Counted from the stretch's first letter, positions 8,656-18,036 are shown. The stretch is 64,000 nucleotides of DNA from Actinomadura montaniterrae (GCF_008923365.1 NZ_WBMR01000003.1:62001-126000), one strand, 5' to 3'. Made by a program: numbers and translations. Notes: generated by a model from the letters alone, not told the origin.

Positions 8656-8798
8656 ATTCGGTGAGATCACCTCAGAATAAATGCCGGTTGATCTGCGTTA
8701 CACTGACAAGAAACCCAAAATCCCGATCACCGTCCGAAATTTCCGCGCTCATTGCGCAACAAGTGCATTTATGGCTCCTTTGCGTCATAACCGAACCC

Positions 8799-11700
8799 TT
8801 ACCCTCTCGGCTTTTTGAAGCTTTGGATAAACACATCATCCACGTAAACACCCTCTTCTTGCAGCACATTCATGTATTGCTGCAGACACTCGAATGGTGG
8901 TTTATAGTGCCCACTGCCGTCTGTGATCACCTCGAGTCTACCCTTGATCACGCGGATCTCGACAGCTGCGGCGACAGGCTGACCGGCAAGGAAGCTGGAG
9001 TGTTGAAAACGGCCCGATTCATAGAAATTAGAGGCATACATATTTCCGAACTCGTCCATAACCGAAATGGCCGCACCCAGGGGGGTCTTGGTCGTATCAA
9101 GGAGATGACGGTTGATATCGCGGATAAGTCCCTGATCATCTACCCAGATCCGATATCTTTCGCGCTGCACAGCGTTGAGATATTCGACCGCTTTCCCTGG
9201 AAAGATCTTGTTGCCGGGTATGTCCTCTCCAATCCACCTCGCTACCAGCGGGATTGTCGGATAACGCGGCCCGCCCGTCTTGGGCGGCGGAAGCTCGGTG
9301 ACCGGCTCGGAGTCGTTGTTATCGATGTCGCGGTCTACGTCGACGGCGCGGTGGTCAGAGGTGCCCTCAGGGTCGGGAGCGGGGTCGGTGGGTTCATCTG
9401 GTTGGTTGTCGTGGCCATGGGGCAGACCGTCGTGTTCGTGCGGGTCTGGACGCGGAGGGCCCTCCGTATCGGTTCCGGTTGCCGGAGCCTCCGGTTGGGA
9501 TACGGCGCGGCCTGGGTCATCCGTGGATGACAGACGCTCGGGTGGCCGAGCGGGCCCTGGCGCGCGTGGTGCTTCCCCACGATGAGGACCCCCGGCGACC
9601 GCGTGTGATCGCTCGTAGCCCGACACCGGCGGCGTTACGGTCGCCGGACCCTCGGCCGAGCCAGGACGTGGTTCGAAAAGGGCGGGGTGGTTCGGCATAG
9701 ATCCCGAAGCGCCGGACGAGGTCCCGTCCCTGGTTCCTGCCGCGGGACGGTCGTCTTCATACCAGGCGTAGCGCAAGCGCGCGTCTACACGTTCGGGGCG
9801 GACCGCATCGGAGATGGTCTCGTTCAGCGACTCGCCATGCTGCTCCCGCATGCGCGTCTCAGGCGAAGGATCGGATGCAGGACGTTCTGCCTCAGGTGGC
9901 TTGGCGGTCCCTGAGCGCGGTGGCTCACCACCATGAGGAACGCTCGCAACAGCGTGTGATGGTGAGGAGGCCAGAGCTGGCGCGGTTGCGGCCACCGGGC
10001 GCTCGGCCGCGCCAGGTCCTCCGACGATATCCGGCGGTGAATGAACGGCCGGTGCATCTTGGGAAGACATGGCTGAGCTTGGGTTGCCAGTCTCGTGCAT
10101 GCCGGGTGGTTGGCCGGGTTCCGCGCCGGCGGATCGGCCGAGCGGCCCGTCCAGTGGAACCGGGTTTGGGGCCGGAGCGGCCGGTTCAACGGACGCCTCC
10201 GCTGCTGAGGTGGGCGGAACGGGCTCGGTGGCCGAAGGAACCACCGGAGCAATATCGCGAGCCGCGGCCCCGGAGGCCGATGGGCGAGGCTCCCCGTTTG
10301 AAACCGACGGAGACGATCCCGGGAATCGAGTGTCGACGTTGAAGTGACGGTCGATTACCTGGCCGACGGCCAACGCGAGCGGACGCGGACTCTCAGCCAA
10401 CCGATACTCACAAAATGCCTCGGCTATCAGTTCATGCGCGTTCGAGGCCCCGATTTCGCTCAAGCTTCTTTTAATCATCATACTCTTTAGTGGCCCGAAG
10501 CTACCCTTAGCGAGAGGATGAAAAAGACGCGTTGCAACCAATGATCGATAGTTTTGGAGCGGGCCACTCGACCATTCCAGAAGTTGAAAGGAAGTTTGCG
10601 ACCCCAGCGCCTCACCTATCGCACTTTCCAGTTCGGCGACTATTTGCGGCTGTTCACGAGCCAGCCCGAATATAATGTGACCGAGCTCATGAGTCCCAAT
10701 TCCAACTACATCGACAGTGGGCAGGACATGGAAGTTTTTGAACGACTGTTCTGCGATCGGCGCCTTCAGGACATTGGGATTAAAATAGATACGCCCCCGT
10801 TCCCCTGGAAAGGCAGCGGCCAGCCGCTCGTCACCTGGCGGAAACTCACGTGTGCCGATGAACTCCAGCCGCTTGGCAACACCTGGGTATTCGGTGACCA
10901 AGGGTTTTAGAATCCGCTCATTGATATCATGTTGCGCGCGCGGGTGAATTGGCTCTGTCGCGAAGTCGACCACTGGGGCATCCGCACCGAGCGGACCGAA
11001 GATCTCGCGTCCCCGCGATGACAACTCATGCGGCGACGGGAGAGCCCCGTCCTCCCTTGCACCACCAACACCGCGAACGTCTCCCGTGCCTGCCGTAGCG
11101 GAGTCGGTGTGGGGCGCCTGGGCGTCAGCGGATGTATGCGGATACTGAGCGAGTTGTTCCGGCGTCCGGCCTGTGGCCGGGGTCGTTGCTTCAGACGCCT
11201 TTGTTGGTTGTTCGCTGCCAGGGTGGCCGGGTTTGGGGTTTTCGCCTGCTGGGCGGCTTGCCGTGGTTCTGGGGGGCCGCTCCATCGCGTGCGGGACGCC
11301 GGGGTCACGGCCACTGACGTTGGCCGCGCTCTCCGGCGCCGGCGGGGCGCCGCGCTCGTGTGCAGCCTGGGAAGGGCCGTTCGCGGAAGGGTTGTGCGTC
11401 GACGGGCCGGGTCCGGGGGTTTCGCGCGGTCCGGCGGTCATGCGTGCGGGTGGCTGACTGGTGCCGGGGCCACTCTCCATCGGGCGTCCGGACGCGGCTC
11501 TTGGAGCGTCCGATGGAGCGCTGATCGGGGGCGGCGCCGATTCAGGGGGCAGGTGCGCGTCCACGGCCTTGGGTGGGCCGGCGTGGCCGAGGGTGACGGG
11601 TTGGGCATCGTAGCGGACGGGAGGTTGATGGATGAAGGTGCGGGGAATATCGCCCGCGGCGGGCGGGATGTCGACTGAGGGCCCGGGGGCGGTGGGTTGG

Positions 11701-13244
11701 AGTGGTCCTGCCGCTCCCAGTGGTCCTCCTGCCGCGGCAGGTGCGGCAGCGGCGGCCGAGGCTGAGACGGCAGCGGGCGTTGCTTTGAGTGAGTCGGCCA
11801 GGTCGCGGACGTTGACCCGCGCGAACCTGTCGGCGGCGCCGGCGGCGTTGTTGAGCCGGGCCGGATCGTTCATCACCGGCGGCCGGTTGAACTTCATTCC
11901 CTTGTCGGGCATGAGCTCGCCGGCGCCGAGACTTTCGCCAGGCACATTGGTCGCACTGTCGAAGACTCGCCCTTCCACGGGGTTCAAGGAACGGGGCTTG
12001 ACGATCTCGGGGACATCGATCTCGGTGAAGCCGAAACGAGGCGGCGGGACCGGCCCTGGCGGTGGTGGCACCAGCCCCGGCTCGGCCTTCTTTGGGAGCA
12101 GGCTCCCTAGATCCCGCAAACCCGCGTCGAGCTTCGTCAGCCCTTTCCCGCCTCCAAGAATCAGCATTCCGATGTTCAATACCGCACCGCCGACTGCATA
12201 AACGGGCCGGTCATGCCAATCGTCTCTGTGGATTATGGCACTTCCCAGCTTCGGCCATTGGTACTTCATGTTGTGCCACCACTGCCCGAACGTCAGATCA
12301 CCGTGGTAGACACCGTTCTCGTCGATCCGCCCATCCATCCGGTTTATCAGGGTGCCGAAGTCATCCAGCATCCCCGACCAGTTATCCTTCAGCCGCCCCA
12401 GCCACTGACCAGGGGTACCGGCCGGCCCCCAGCTGTCTTCTTCGCCGTAGACGTTCGCGCCGACCGCAGCGCCCGCGTAGCTGACGAGCCCGTAGGCGAA
12501 ATCGTGGCCAAGATCCCCGAGTTGCTGATACCACGGCTTGTCTCGCGTCTGCGGAGCCCCCCACGGTGTGAGTACGCCCTTCGGTGCCTCCGCCAACCCG
12601 TAAATGTAGTCACCGCGGCGTTTCAGTGCGGTGTCGGGCGCGAAATGCGTACCACCGAAAAGAGCGGTGATCTTGTTCGCACAGGCCCGCTCGGCCTCCT
12701 GATACTGCACCAGTGCCGTCCTGGCGGCATCGTTCAGCCGGTTGTTCTCCTTGACCCACACCCCGTTCTTCTGCCAGTTACCGAAATCCCCGTCCCAGTT
12801 CCCGTCGACCTTCGCACGGAAATCGGTGGCCTCCGCCCGCAGCCCGTGCAACTTGGTGACGATCGGGCGGACCTCGTCGACGAACGCCAGCAGTGCCTCA
12901 CCGACGGCCTTCGCCTCATGCCCGAACTGCTCTCCCGTCACCGGGACGTCCCGCGTCGCGGCGATCAGATCCGAGGCCTCAGGCGCCCGGTAGAACGCCG
13001 ACAGGCCACGCCACGCCGAATCAAGATCACCACTGGTCTTGGCGAACCGCCCCCCGACCCGTTTCAACGCACGGCCCGCGGCTTCCAGATCGGCCAGGTG
13101 AACATCCGGAACCGGAATCCTCGACGGATCGACCGGATCATCTGGGTCAAGCTTCGGAGGAGGCTTTTCTGGAACGAACGGACCATACGGAGTAACCGAT
13201 GGGTCCCGGACGATCACATCGTCCGGGCCGAGCGAATCAGCCAT
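8799..13244 (-). CDS. Giant polymorphic toxin (WXG/LXG-like N-terminus, metallopeptidase-like middle, SGHYKP C-terminal domain)
   Basis: About 1480 aa. The ATG at 13244 follows CCGGGGG; a GTG at 13319 is possible but would overlap the upstream gene. The N-terminal ~200 residues are helical and resemble type VII secretion substrates (DLEAAGRALKRVGGRFAKTS, NWQKNGVWVKENNRLNDAAR). A hydrophobic stretch (VYAVGGAVLNIGMLILGGG) and a long Pro/Ala-rich linker follow. Near residue 848 is GIGTHELGHIIFG, an HExxH site. The last ~130 residues carry RFQHSSFLAGQPVAAAVEI and SGHYKP. It is divergent from the T7SS genes and is probably their cargo. The toxic activity is unproven. Confidence 0.75.
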   Translation of the reverse strand: MADSLGPDDVIVRDPSVTPYGPFVPEKPPPKLDPDDPVDPSRIPVPDVHLADLEAAGRALKRVGGRFAKTSGDLDSAWRGLSAFYRAPEASDLIAATRDVPVTGEQFGHEAKAVGEALLAFVDEVRPIVTKLHGLRAEATDFRAKVDGNWDGDFGNWQKNGVWVKENNRLNDAARTALVQYQEAERACANKITALFGGTHFAPDTALKRRGDYIYGLAEAPKGVLTPWGAPQTRDKPWYQQLGDLGHDFAYGLVSYAGAAVGANVYGEEDSWGPAGTPGQWLGRLKDNWSGMLDDFGTLINRMDGRIDENGVYHGDLTFGQWWHNMKYQWPKLGSAIIHRDDWHDRPVYAVGGAVLNIGMLILGGGKGLTKLDAGLRDLGSLLPKKAEPGLVPPPPGPVPPPRFGFTEIDVPEIVKPRSLNPVEGRVFDSATNVPGESLGAGELMPDKGMKFNRPPVMNDPARLNNAAGAADRFARVNVRDLADSLKATPAAVSASAAAAAPAAAGGPLGAAGPLQPTAPGPSVDIPPAAGDIPRTFIHQPPVRYDAQPVTLGHAGPPKAVDAHLPPESAPPPISAPSDAPRAASGRPMESGPGTSQPPARMTAGPRETPGPGPSTHNPSANGPSQAAHERGAPPAPESAANVSGRDPGVPHAMERPPRTTASRPAGENPKPGHPGSEQPTKASEATTPATGRTPEQLAQYPHTSADAQAPHTDSATAGTGDVRGVGGAREDGALPSPHELSSRGREIFGPLGADAPVVDFATEPIHPRAQHDINERILKPLVTEYPGVAKRLEFIGTREFPPGDERLAAAFPGERGRIYFNPNVLKAPIAEQSFKNFHVLPTVDVVGIGTHELGHIIFGLAREQPQIVAELESAIGEALGSQTSFQLLEWSSGPLQNYRSLVATRLFHPLAKGSFGPLKSMMIKRSLSEIGASNAHELIAEAFCEYRLAESPRPLALAVGQVIDRHFNVDTRFPGSSPSVSNGEPRPSASGAAARDIAPVVPSATEPVPPTSAAEASVEPAAPAPNPVPLDGPLGRSAGAEPGQPPGMHETGNPSSAMSSQDAPAVHSPPDIVGGPGAAERPVAATAPALASSPSHAVASVPHGGEPPRSGTAKPPEAERPASDPSPETRMREQHGESLNETISDAVRPERVDARLRYAWYEDDRPAAGTRDGTSSGASGSMPNHPALFEPRPGSAEGPATVTPPVSGYERSHAVAGGPHRGEAPRAPGPARPPERLSSTDDPGRAVSQPEAPATGTDTEGPPRPDPHEHDGLPHGHDNQPDEPTDPAPDPEGTSDHRAVDVDRDIDNNDSEPVTELPPPKTGGPRYPTIPLVARWIGEDIPGNKIFPGKAVEYLNAVQRERYRIWVDDQGLIRDINRHLLDTTKTPLGAAISVMDEFGNMYASNFYESGRFQHSSFLAGQPVAAAVEIRVIKGRLEVITDGSGHYKPPFECLQQYMNVLQEEGVYVDDVFIQSFKKPRG

Positions 13245-13305
13245 GGCTACCCCCGGCGCACAGCCAGCAGCATGACCGGCACAGCAATCGACGGCCCAGC
13301 CCCCG

Positions 13306-13683
13306 TTACCATTTGCCACCCGCCTGCGGGCTGGGGGCGTCTACCGCGCGCTTCTGGGCCTTCTCCGCCATCTTGATGTCGCCATCGATATACGCCTTCG
13401 TCGCGTCTGTGGCACCCTTCACACAGCTGTGCACCTTGTGAAATGTGGCCTTCAGTTCGGGCTTGACGGCCTTGGCATATTCCCCCAGGGCGATACCTAT
13501 CGGCTCGCTCAACGCGGCGGCCACGGCATCATCCACATACTGCGCGAACTGGCCGGCCTGCTTCACAAGGCCACCGTTCCCCTTGCCGTCTTCACCGGCG
13601 TAATGGGTGATGACCTTTTCCAGCACCGTTTGGACACCGATCGGATCGATGTCCCACCCGTCGATGGTCCCCCAGCCCGTCAT
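13306..13683 (-). CDS. DUF6507-like ESX-associated small protein
   Basis: A 125-aa protein from ATG 13683 preceded by GAGGGG. It opens MTGWGTIDGWDIDPIGVQTV and is mostly helical, ending KAQKRAVDAPSPQAGGKW. The W-D-I-D-x-x-G-V-Q-x-V start is what I associate with DUF6507, a family next to type VII secretion substrates, and a WXG-like dimer partner is plausible. It lies directly upstream of the giant toxin on the same strand and is probably co-transcribed as a secretion partner or chaperone. No signal peptide. Confidence 0.65.
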   Translation of the reverse strand: MTGWGTIDGWDIDPIGVQTVLEKVITHYAGEDGKGNGGLVKQAGQFAQYVDDAVAAALSEPIGIALGEYAKAVKPELKATFHKVHSCVKGATDATKAYIDGDIKMAEKAQKRAVDAPSPQAGGKW

Positions 13684-13916
13684 CAGCACCCCTCTCGTGC
13701 CCCGTGACAACGACTCGCAGCTGCACCGGCTGCCGCCGACACCTCGCATACCGGACCGTCCGAAGACACCACCGTTCGTCAAGCCCCAGACCGGATCACC
13801 GGCTTGCGGCACGGAGGCCGGTGGCGGGTTGGGCGATCGACCGGACTGTCTCCGGGACGGCTTTTCCGCGCGGTCGCCGGGGTGCGCAGACGATACGAAG
13901 GAATGGGTGAATCACG
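13684..13916. promoter_or_regulatory. Divergent promoter region between toxin operon and T7SS operon
   Basis: The 233-bp gap separates the minus-strand toxin pair from the plus-strand secretion genes and must hold both promoters. I could not identify clear -35/-10 boxes or a regulator palindrome. Confidence 0.35.
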
Positions 13917-14279
13917 ATGACGCCACGGTGGGGTCCGGGCTCAGTGAATGGTTGGGATCAGGGCACGGAGGCACTGGTCGACATGGCCCGGCAAACCGAG
14001 GACCGCGGCGTTGAGCTCGCCGCGCTCATAAAGTTGCTGATTTTTGCGGCCGAGCCACTGTTCCCCAAGTTCCATGGTGCGGGCAGAGCCCCATTCGACC
14101 GGTTCAAGGAGCATGCGGATCGGCTCACCGCAGATCTGAAAGGCCACCTCAACCGGGTGAACACCGCACAGTCCGGTCTTGAGGCCACCTTTGCCGGCGG
14201 CGATCAAGAGATGGCCGACCGGGCGACCCGCAAGATGTCCGGAGCTGTCTTCGACAGAACAAAGTTCCGCCCACGCTGA
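13917..14279 (+). CDS. WXG100-like ESX protein, first of a pair
   Basis: A 120-aa helical protein opening MTPRWGPGSVNGWDQGTEAL, with LVDMARQTEDRGVELAALIK and RLTADLKGHLNRVNTAQSGL as long helices. There is no signal peptide. Size, helix-turn-helix layout and position before eccD/eccC fit a WXG100-superfamily secreted subunit, although the canonical W-x-G in the central turn is not clear. The next gene encodes a second small helical protein, so the two may form a heterodimer like EsxA/EsxB. Confidence 0.65.
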   Translation: MTPRWGPGSVNGWDQGTEALVDMARQTEDRGVELAALIKLLIFAAEPLFPKFHGAGRAPFDRFKEHADRLTADLKGHLNRVNTAQSGLEATFAGGDQEMADRATRKMSGAVFDRTKFRPR

Positions 14280-14309
14280 GCATTACCCTTCCAGGAAGGA
14301 CGTTTGACC

Positions 14310-14618
14310 ATGACGAACAGAATCGACAAACGCAGTTTTGATATCAGCGCCTCGCGTGAGGTGCAGGACAATCTTCGAGCGATCATAAACCGACTCGAAG
14401 ATTTGATCGGCTTGCGCAGCCAGAACGTGCAGGCCCTACTGGCCAACTGGGAGGCCACGGGAGTATCGGGCGAATACCATGGCAAGGAGGGCAAGTGGCT
14501 GGCTGCGGCCGACGAAACCCGAGACTTCATCACTTTGGTTAAAAAATTGCTCGAAGAAAATGACAGTATCGCTCACATGACACTGGGGAAGGCTCGCGCG
14601 ATCGTCAACGATCTTTGA
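14310..14618 (+). CDS. WXG100-like ESX protein, second of a pair
   Basis: 102 aa from ATG 14310, with AGGAAGGA upstream; an in-frame TTG at 14304 is less likely. Two helices (SREVQDNLRAIINRLEDLIG and WLAAADETRDFITLVKKLLE) flank a turn with LANWEATGVSGEYHGKEGKW. NWEATG is close to the W-x-G signature. As a predicted secreted ESX subunit it probably pairs with the preceding gene product. It lies 30 bp after that gene and 40 bp before the TNT-like gene, in one operon. Confidence 0.7.
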   Translation: MTNRIDKRSFDISASREVQDNLRAIINRLEDLIGLRSQNVQALLANWEATGVSGEYHGKEGKWLAAADETRDFITLVKKLLEENDSIAHMTLGKARAIVNDL

Positions 14619-14658
14619 GTCTGATCGACTGCGCCGAATCTGATGAAAGGCGGAACCG

Positions 14659-15621
14659 GTGGCGCGTGACTATGACGCTCAGCTACTGGAGTCGGTAGTC
14701 GTACGTCGTCGGCGGCTCCGTGACGCGCTGATATTAGGCTCGCAGCGCAATCGCCGGGAATTCGGCGAGAGCACCATGAAGGTCGCCGTCGGCCTGTGCG
14801 TGGCTGCGGTGCTCTGCGCGGGGCTGGTCGGCGTTTCCTTCCTGCGGTCCACGTTGGACGAGCAGCAGCGCCAGCAGGAACAGCAGTCGCAGAGCCTCCC
14901 CCTCGCCGGCGGGACGGAGGTTCCCGCGAGCTGGGTGGGCGCCAAGGTGACGTTCGCCATGCTGCGGACGGCGCTCGATGAGGCGAAGGTTCCGCGCGAC
15001 CTGTACGTGCTTCCCGGCCAGCCACGTCCAAGAGCAGGGGCGGTTTCGAGCTACTACGTCATCGTCAAGGAGACCGACCGCTTCTCCGGCGGTGTCGTCG
15101 AGTTCCAGAGGGGCCGGATCGGCGGCCAGTTCACTACCGAGGACGAAGCGTGCCGGTGGCTGTACGGGCAGTTGGTCGTGCGAGAGCGTCCCGCGCACCC
15201 GCTCGACGCCCGCGCCGAGCGGGCGGCCATCCAGGACGCTGCGAGCCTGGCGGCGGACGCACGGAACAAGATCGCGCAGAGTGGCCGTGCGTCCATCGCC
15301 TACCCGCTGGCGCAGGGCGCCCTGGTGGACGCGTTCGGGCAGGAGAGCGGATCGCTGCTGTTCCCGTTCGGGACGCCCTTCGCGCCGCGCGGACTGCCCG
15401 CCCGGGTTCACCTGGCCCCCGACTATCACCGCTATCGCGTCGCCCAGCCGTTCTCGGTGACCGCATCGGTCGCGGCGCTCGCCAACGGCGGCCGAGGCGG
15501 CGGCGTGCGTTTCACGGTCGACGCCGGACTGTTCCCACAGCCGCCCGTGCTGCCCACCGTCCGGTGGTTGTTGCAGACCGGATACCTGGAACGCGTCACC
15601 GGCACGGTCGTGCCCAAGTGA
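14659..15621 (+). CDS. Membrane-anchored TNT-like protein in the EccB position of the T7SS locus
   Basis: 320 aa from GTG 14659. About 40 basic cytoplasmic residues precede one membrane helix (VAVGLCVAAVLCAGLVGVSF), a topology like EccB. The C-terminal ~105 residues match the tuberculosis necrotizing toxin fold: LVDAFGQESGSLLFPFGTPF, APRGLPARV, DYHRYRV, GGRGGGVRF and WLLQTGYLERV. TNT toxins are NAD+ glycohydrolases. Here the Gln that normally follows GGG-x is Arg, so activity is doubtful. Its invariant place before eccD in both gene copies suggests a structural or regulatory role in the secretion machine; this is inference. Confidence 0.65.
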   Translation: MARDYDAQLLESVVVRRRRLRDALILGSQRNRREFGESTMKVAVGLCVAAVLCAGLVGVSFLRSTLDEQQRQQEQQSQSLPLAGGTEVPASWVGAKVTFAMLRTALDEAKVPRDLYVLPGQPRPRAGAVSSYYVIVKETDRFSGGVVEFQRGRIGGQFTTEDEACRWLYGQLVVRERPAHPLDARAERAAIQDAASLAADARNKIAQSGRASIAYPLAQGALVDAFGQESGSLLFPFGTPFAPRGLPARVHLAPDYHRYRVAQPFSVTASVAALANGGRGGGVRFTVDAGLFPQPPVLPTVRWLLQTGYLERVTGTVVPK

Positions 15622-15637
15622 CCTGTACGGAGGCCTC

Positions 15638-16960
15638 ATGTCCATGTGGAGCAGGGTGACCCTGGTCGGCGAGACACGCCGGCTGGACATGGTGCTGCCC
15701 GCGCGAACGCCGGTCGGCGCGCTGATGCCCGATGTCCTGGAACTGCTGAATGACCGGGTGCTGAGCCCTCCGCGGCTGCGGCATCTGGTGACGTCCACGG
15801 GCGAGGTGCTGGATCCCGCTGTGAGCCTGGCCGACCGGCGGATTCCGGACGGCGCGGTCCTGCGCCTCGTGCACGCCGACGAGCCGCTGCCCACACCGGT
15901 GGTGCACGAGGTGCCCGAGGTCGTGGGCGACAGGATGGACGACCTTCCGGCGTCGTGGGGTCCGGAGGCGGCGCGCTGGACGTCCACCGCAGCCTTCGCC
16001 GGGCTGACGTTCGCCGCGGGGCTGACGGCATCGGCCGTGCTGCCCGCGGACGCGGCTCCCAGAGTTCTGGCCGGGGTCGCGGCCGTGCTGCTGGCGGCCG
16101 GCGCGGCGGTGGGCCGGCTCTGGCGCGAGCCCCTCGGAAGCGCGATCACCATCAGCGGAGGGGCGGTGGGCGCTCTCGCGCTGTGGGCCGCCACCGATGG
16201 CCACTGGCCGGGGGCCGGGCGCTGGGCCGGGTTGGCGGTGGTGACCGCCGTCGTCCTCGCGCTGCTGGGGGTCGCCTCGCCGCTCGGCCGTGGCGGCCTG
16301 CTCGGCGGCGGGACGGCGGCGCTGCTGGCCGCGTCGGCCGGTGTCTGCGCCGCGCTCGGGCTGGACGCAGCGCGCACCGCGGCGGTCGTGGCACTCGGAT
16401 GCGTGATCCTGCTCGGCTCGATCGTACGGCTGGCGGTCTCGCTGTCCGGGCTGACGGCGCTGGACGACCGGCGCGACGCGGGCGACGCGGTGCTGCGCGG
16501 GGACGTCCTGCGGGCGCTGGACGGCGCGCACCGCAGCCTGGCCATCGCCACCATCGCAGTCTCGCTGGCGGCGGGCGCCGCTGGCCTCGGCGCGCTCACC
16601 CGGCTCGACGGCTACACCGCCGCGCTGGCGGGGCTACTGGCACTGATCCTGGCGGGCCGCGCGCGGGTGTTCCCGCTCGTGGTGGAGAAGGCCGCACTGC
16701 TGGCCGCGGCCGTCACGATCGTGGCCGGCCTGTGCGTCCGCGGTGCGGCCGAGTGCGCCTGGGGGGCCTGGCCCGCCCTGGCGGCGCTGGCGGTGGCACT
16801 GGCAGTGCCGGCCGCCGTGCTGGCGGGCGACCGGCCCGAGCATGTGCGGGCCAGGCTGCGCCTGGCGATGAACCGGATTGAAGCCCTGGCGGCGGTGGCG
16901 ATCGTACCGGTGGCGATCGGCGCGTTCGGCACCTTCGAACGCCTGCTCGGCACGTTCTGA
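15638..16960 (+). CDS. eccD: EccD-like type VII secretion integral membrane protein
   Basis: 440 aa from ATG 15638 with CGGAGG upstream. The N-terminal ~90 residues form a ubiquitin-like domain (MWSRVTLVGETRRLDMVLPA ... GEVLDPAVSLADRRIPDGAV). About ten or eleven hydrophobic helices follow, for example FAGLTFAAGLTASAVL and LAVALAVPAAVLAG. This is the EccD layout, the channel-lining component of the ESX inner-membrane complex. It starts 16 bp after the TNT-like gene and precedes the ParA-type ATPase by 10 bp. A decayed homologue lies at 49703-49960. Confidence 0.85.
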   Translation: MSMWSRVTLVGETRRLDMVLPARTPVGALMPDVLELLNDRVLSPPRLRHLVTSTGEVLDPAVSLADRRIPDGAVLRLVHADEPLPTPVVHEVPEVVGDRMDDLPASWGPEAARWTSTAAFAGLTFAAGLTASAVLPADAAPRVLAGVAAVLLAAGAAVGRLWREPLGSAITISGGAVGALALWAATDGHWPGAGRWAGLAVVTAVVLALLGVASPLGRGGLLGGGTAALLAASAGVCAALGLDAARTAAVVALGCVILLGSIVRLAVSLSGLTALDDRRDAGDAVLRGDVLRALDGAHRSLAIATIAVSLAAGAAGLGALTRLDGYTAALAGLLALILAGRARVFPLVVEKAALLAAAVTIVAGLCVRGAAECAWGAWPALAALAVALAVPAAVLAGDRPEHVRARLRLAMNRIEALAAVAIVPVAIGAFGTFERLLGTF

Positions 16961-16970
16961 GGGGGTTCGA

Positions 16971-17945
16971 GTGGCTGATCGTGACCGGACCAGGTCGGCG
17001 GAGCTTCCCGAGCGCACGGTGCTCGATCCTCCCCCGCGCCGACCGTCCATCGGACCGGACGACCTCGTCCTCGGCGAGGTGCACGGCGACTCGATGCTGC
17101 GGCGCCTGCGCCATGCGGCGGCCGGACCGTTCCGGGCGGCGGAAGACGTGCAGGCCCTCACCGAGAACGGCCGCTGGATCCAGCACCCTGTCACGACCGG
17201 TCGGCGGATCGCGGTGACCGGTATTCGCGGTGGGGCCGGGAAGAGCACCGTCACCACGCTCATCGCCACGGCGTTCGCCCGCTACCGGCAGGATCGCGTA
17301 CTCGCCCTGGACCTCGACCCCGAGTTCGGGTCGCTGCCCCTACGGCTGGGCGTCCGGCCCAGCAGCTCGACGACCGGCCTGACCAGGCTGGACGTGGGGA
17401 CGGCCTCGTTCGAGAAGATCGAGCCGCAGCTGGAGCGGATGGGCGAACGGCTATGGGCGCTGCTGGGCCCCCGGGATGCCCTGGGACGCGGCCGGCTCGA
17501 CGCCGCCGCCTACAGCGCCAAGGGACTGCCGCTCAGCCGGTTCTTCGGCGTGACGATCGCCGACTGCGGGGCCGGCATCCGCACGGACCTGCACCAAGCG
17601 GTCCTGTCCGGCACGCATGCCCAGGTACTGGTCGCTCCCGCCACGCAGGAAGGCACGGCAAGCGCCCACAGTGCCCTCGACTGGCTGCACAGAGGCCCCA
17701 TGCATGACCTCGTGCGGCGCACGATCGTTGTGTTCACCGTCCACAGCCGGCCCGGCTCGCGAGCGTTCGACCTGGCGGGCGCCCGCGCGGCCCTCCGCGA
17801 TACCGGGGTGGAGACGGTCCAGCTGGGTTACGACGACCATCTGGCCGTCGGCACGACCATCGATCCCGACCGTCTGGGCTATTCGACCAGGGTCTCCGCC
17901 ATCGATCTCGCCGCCGCCGCGTTGCGGGCGGCGCTCCGTCCCTGA
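16971..17945 (+). CDS. MinD/ParA-family ATPase of the T7SS locus (EspI-like)
   Basis: 324 aa from GTG 16971. The deviant Walker A is TGIRGGAGKSTVTTLIATAF near residue 82, followed by RYRQDRVLALDLDPEFGSLP and a VTIADCGAGI switch region. The first ~80 residues are polar and probably unstructured, as in ESX-associated EspI-type proteins. MinD/ParA ATPases cycle on the membrane or on partner proteins; in ESX loci they are thought to modulate secretion. An intact homologue sits in the decayed second locus at 48603-49634. Confidence 0.8.
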   Translation: MADRDRTRSAELPERTVLDPPPRRPSIGPDDLVLGEVHGDSMLRRLRHAAAGPFRAAEDVQALTENGRWIQHPVTTGRRIAVTGIRGGAGKSTVTTLIATAFARYRQDRVLALDLDPEFGSLPLRLGVRPSSSTTGLTRLDVGTASFEKIEPQLERMGERLWALLGPRDALGRGRLDAAAYSAKGLPLSRFFGVTIADCGAGIRTDLHQAVLSGTHAQVLVAPATQEGTASAHSALDWLHRGPMHDLVRRTIVVFTVHSRPGSRAFDLAGARAALRDTGVETVQLGYDDHLAVGTTIDPDRLGYSTRVSAIDLAAAALRAALRP

Positions 17946-18036
17946 CCGGCTCCGGCCGACCCTGATGGACCTTCTGAAGAACCGCCGCAGTCCAGCACGA
18001 TCGTTGAGCGGCACCATCGAGCATTGAGGAGGAGCC

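Noticed and set aside
14659..15621. Calling this gene eccB outright
   Set aside because: It shares EccB-like topology, but at 320 aa it is shorter than EccB (about 500 aa), and its outer domain reads as TNT-like, not as EccB repeats.
14734..16599. A 621-aa open frame on the minus strand
   Set aside because: It lies opposite the TNT-like and eccD genes, has biased Ala/Ser/Arg composition and no recognisable domain.
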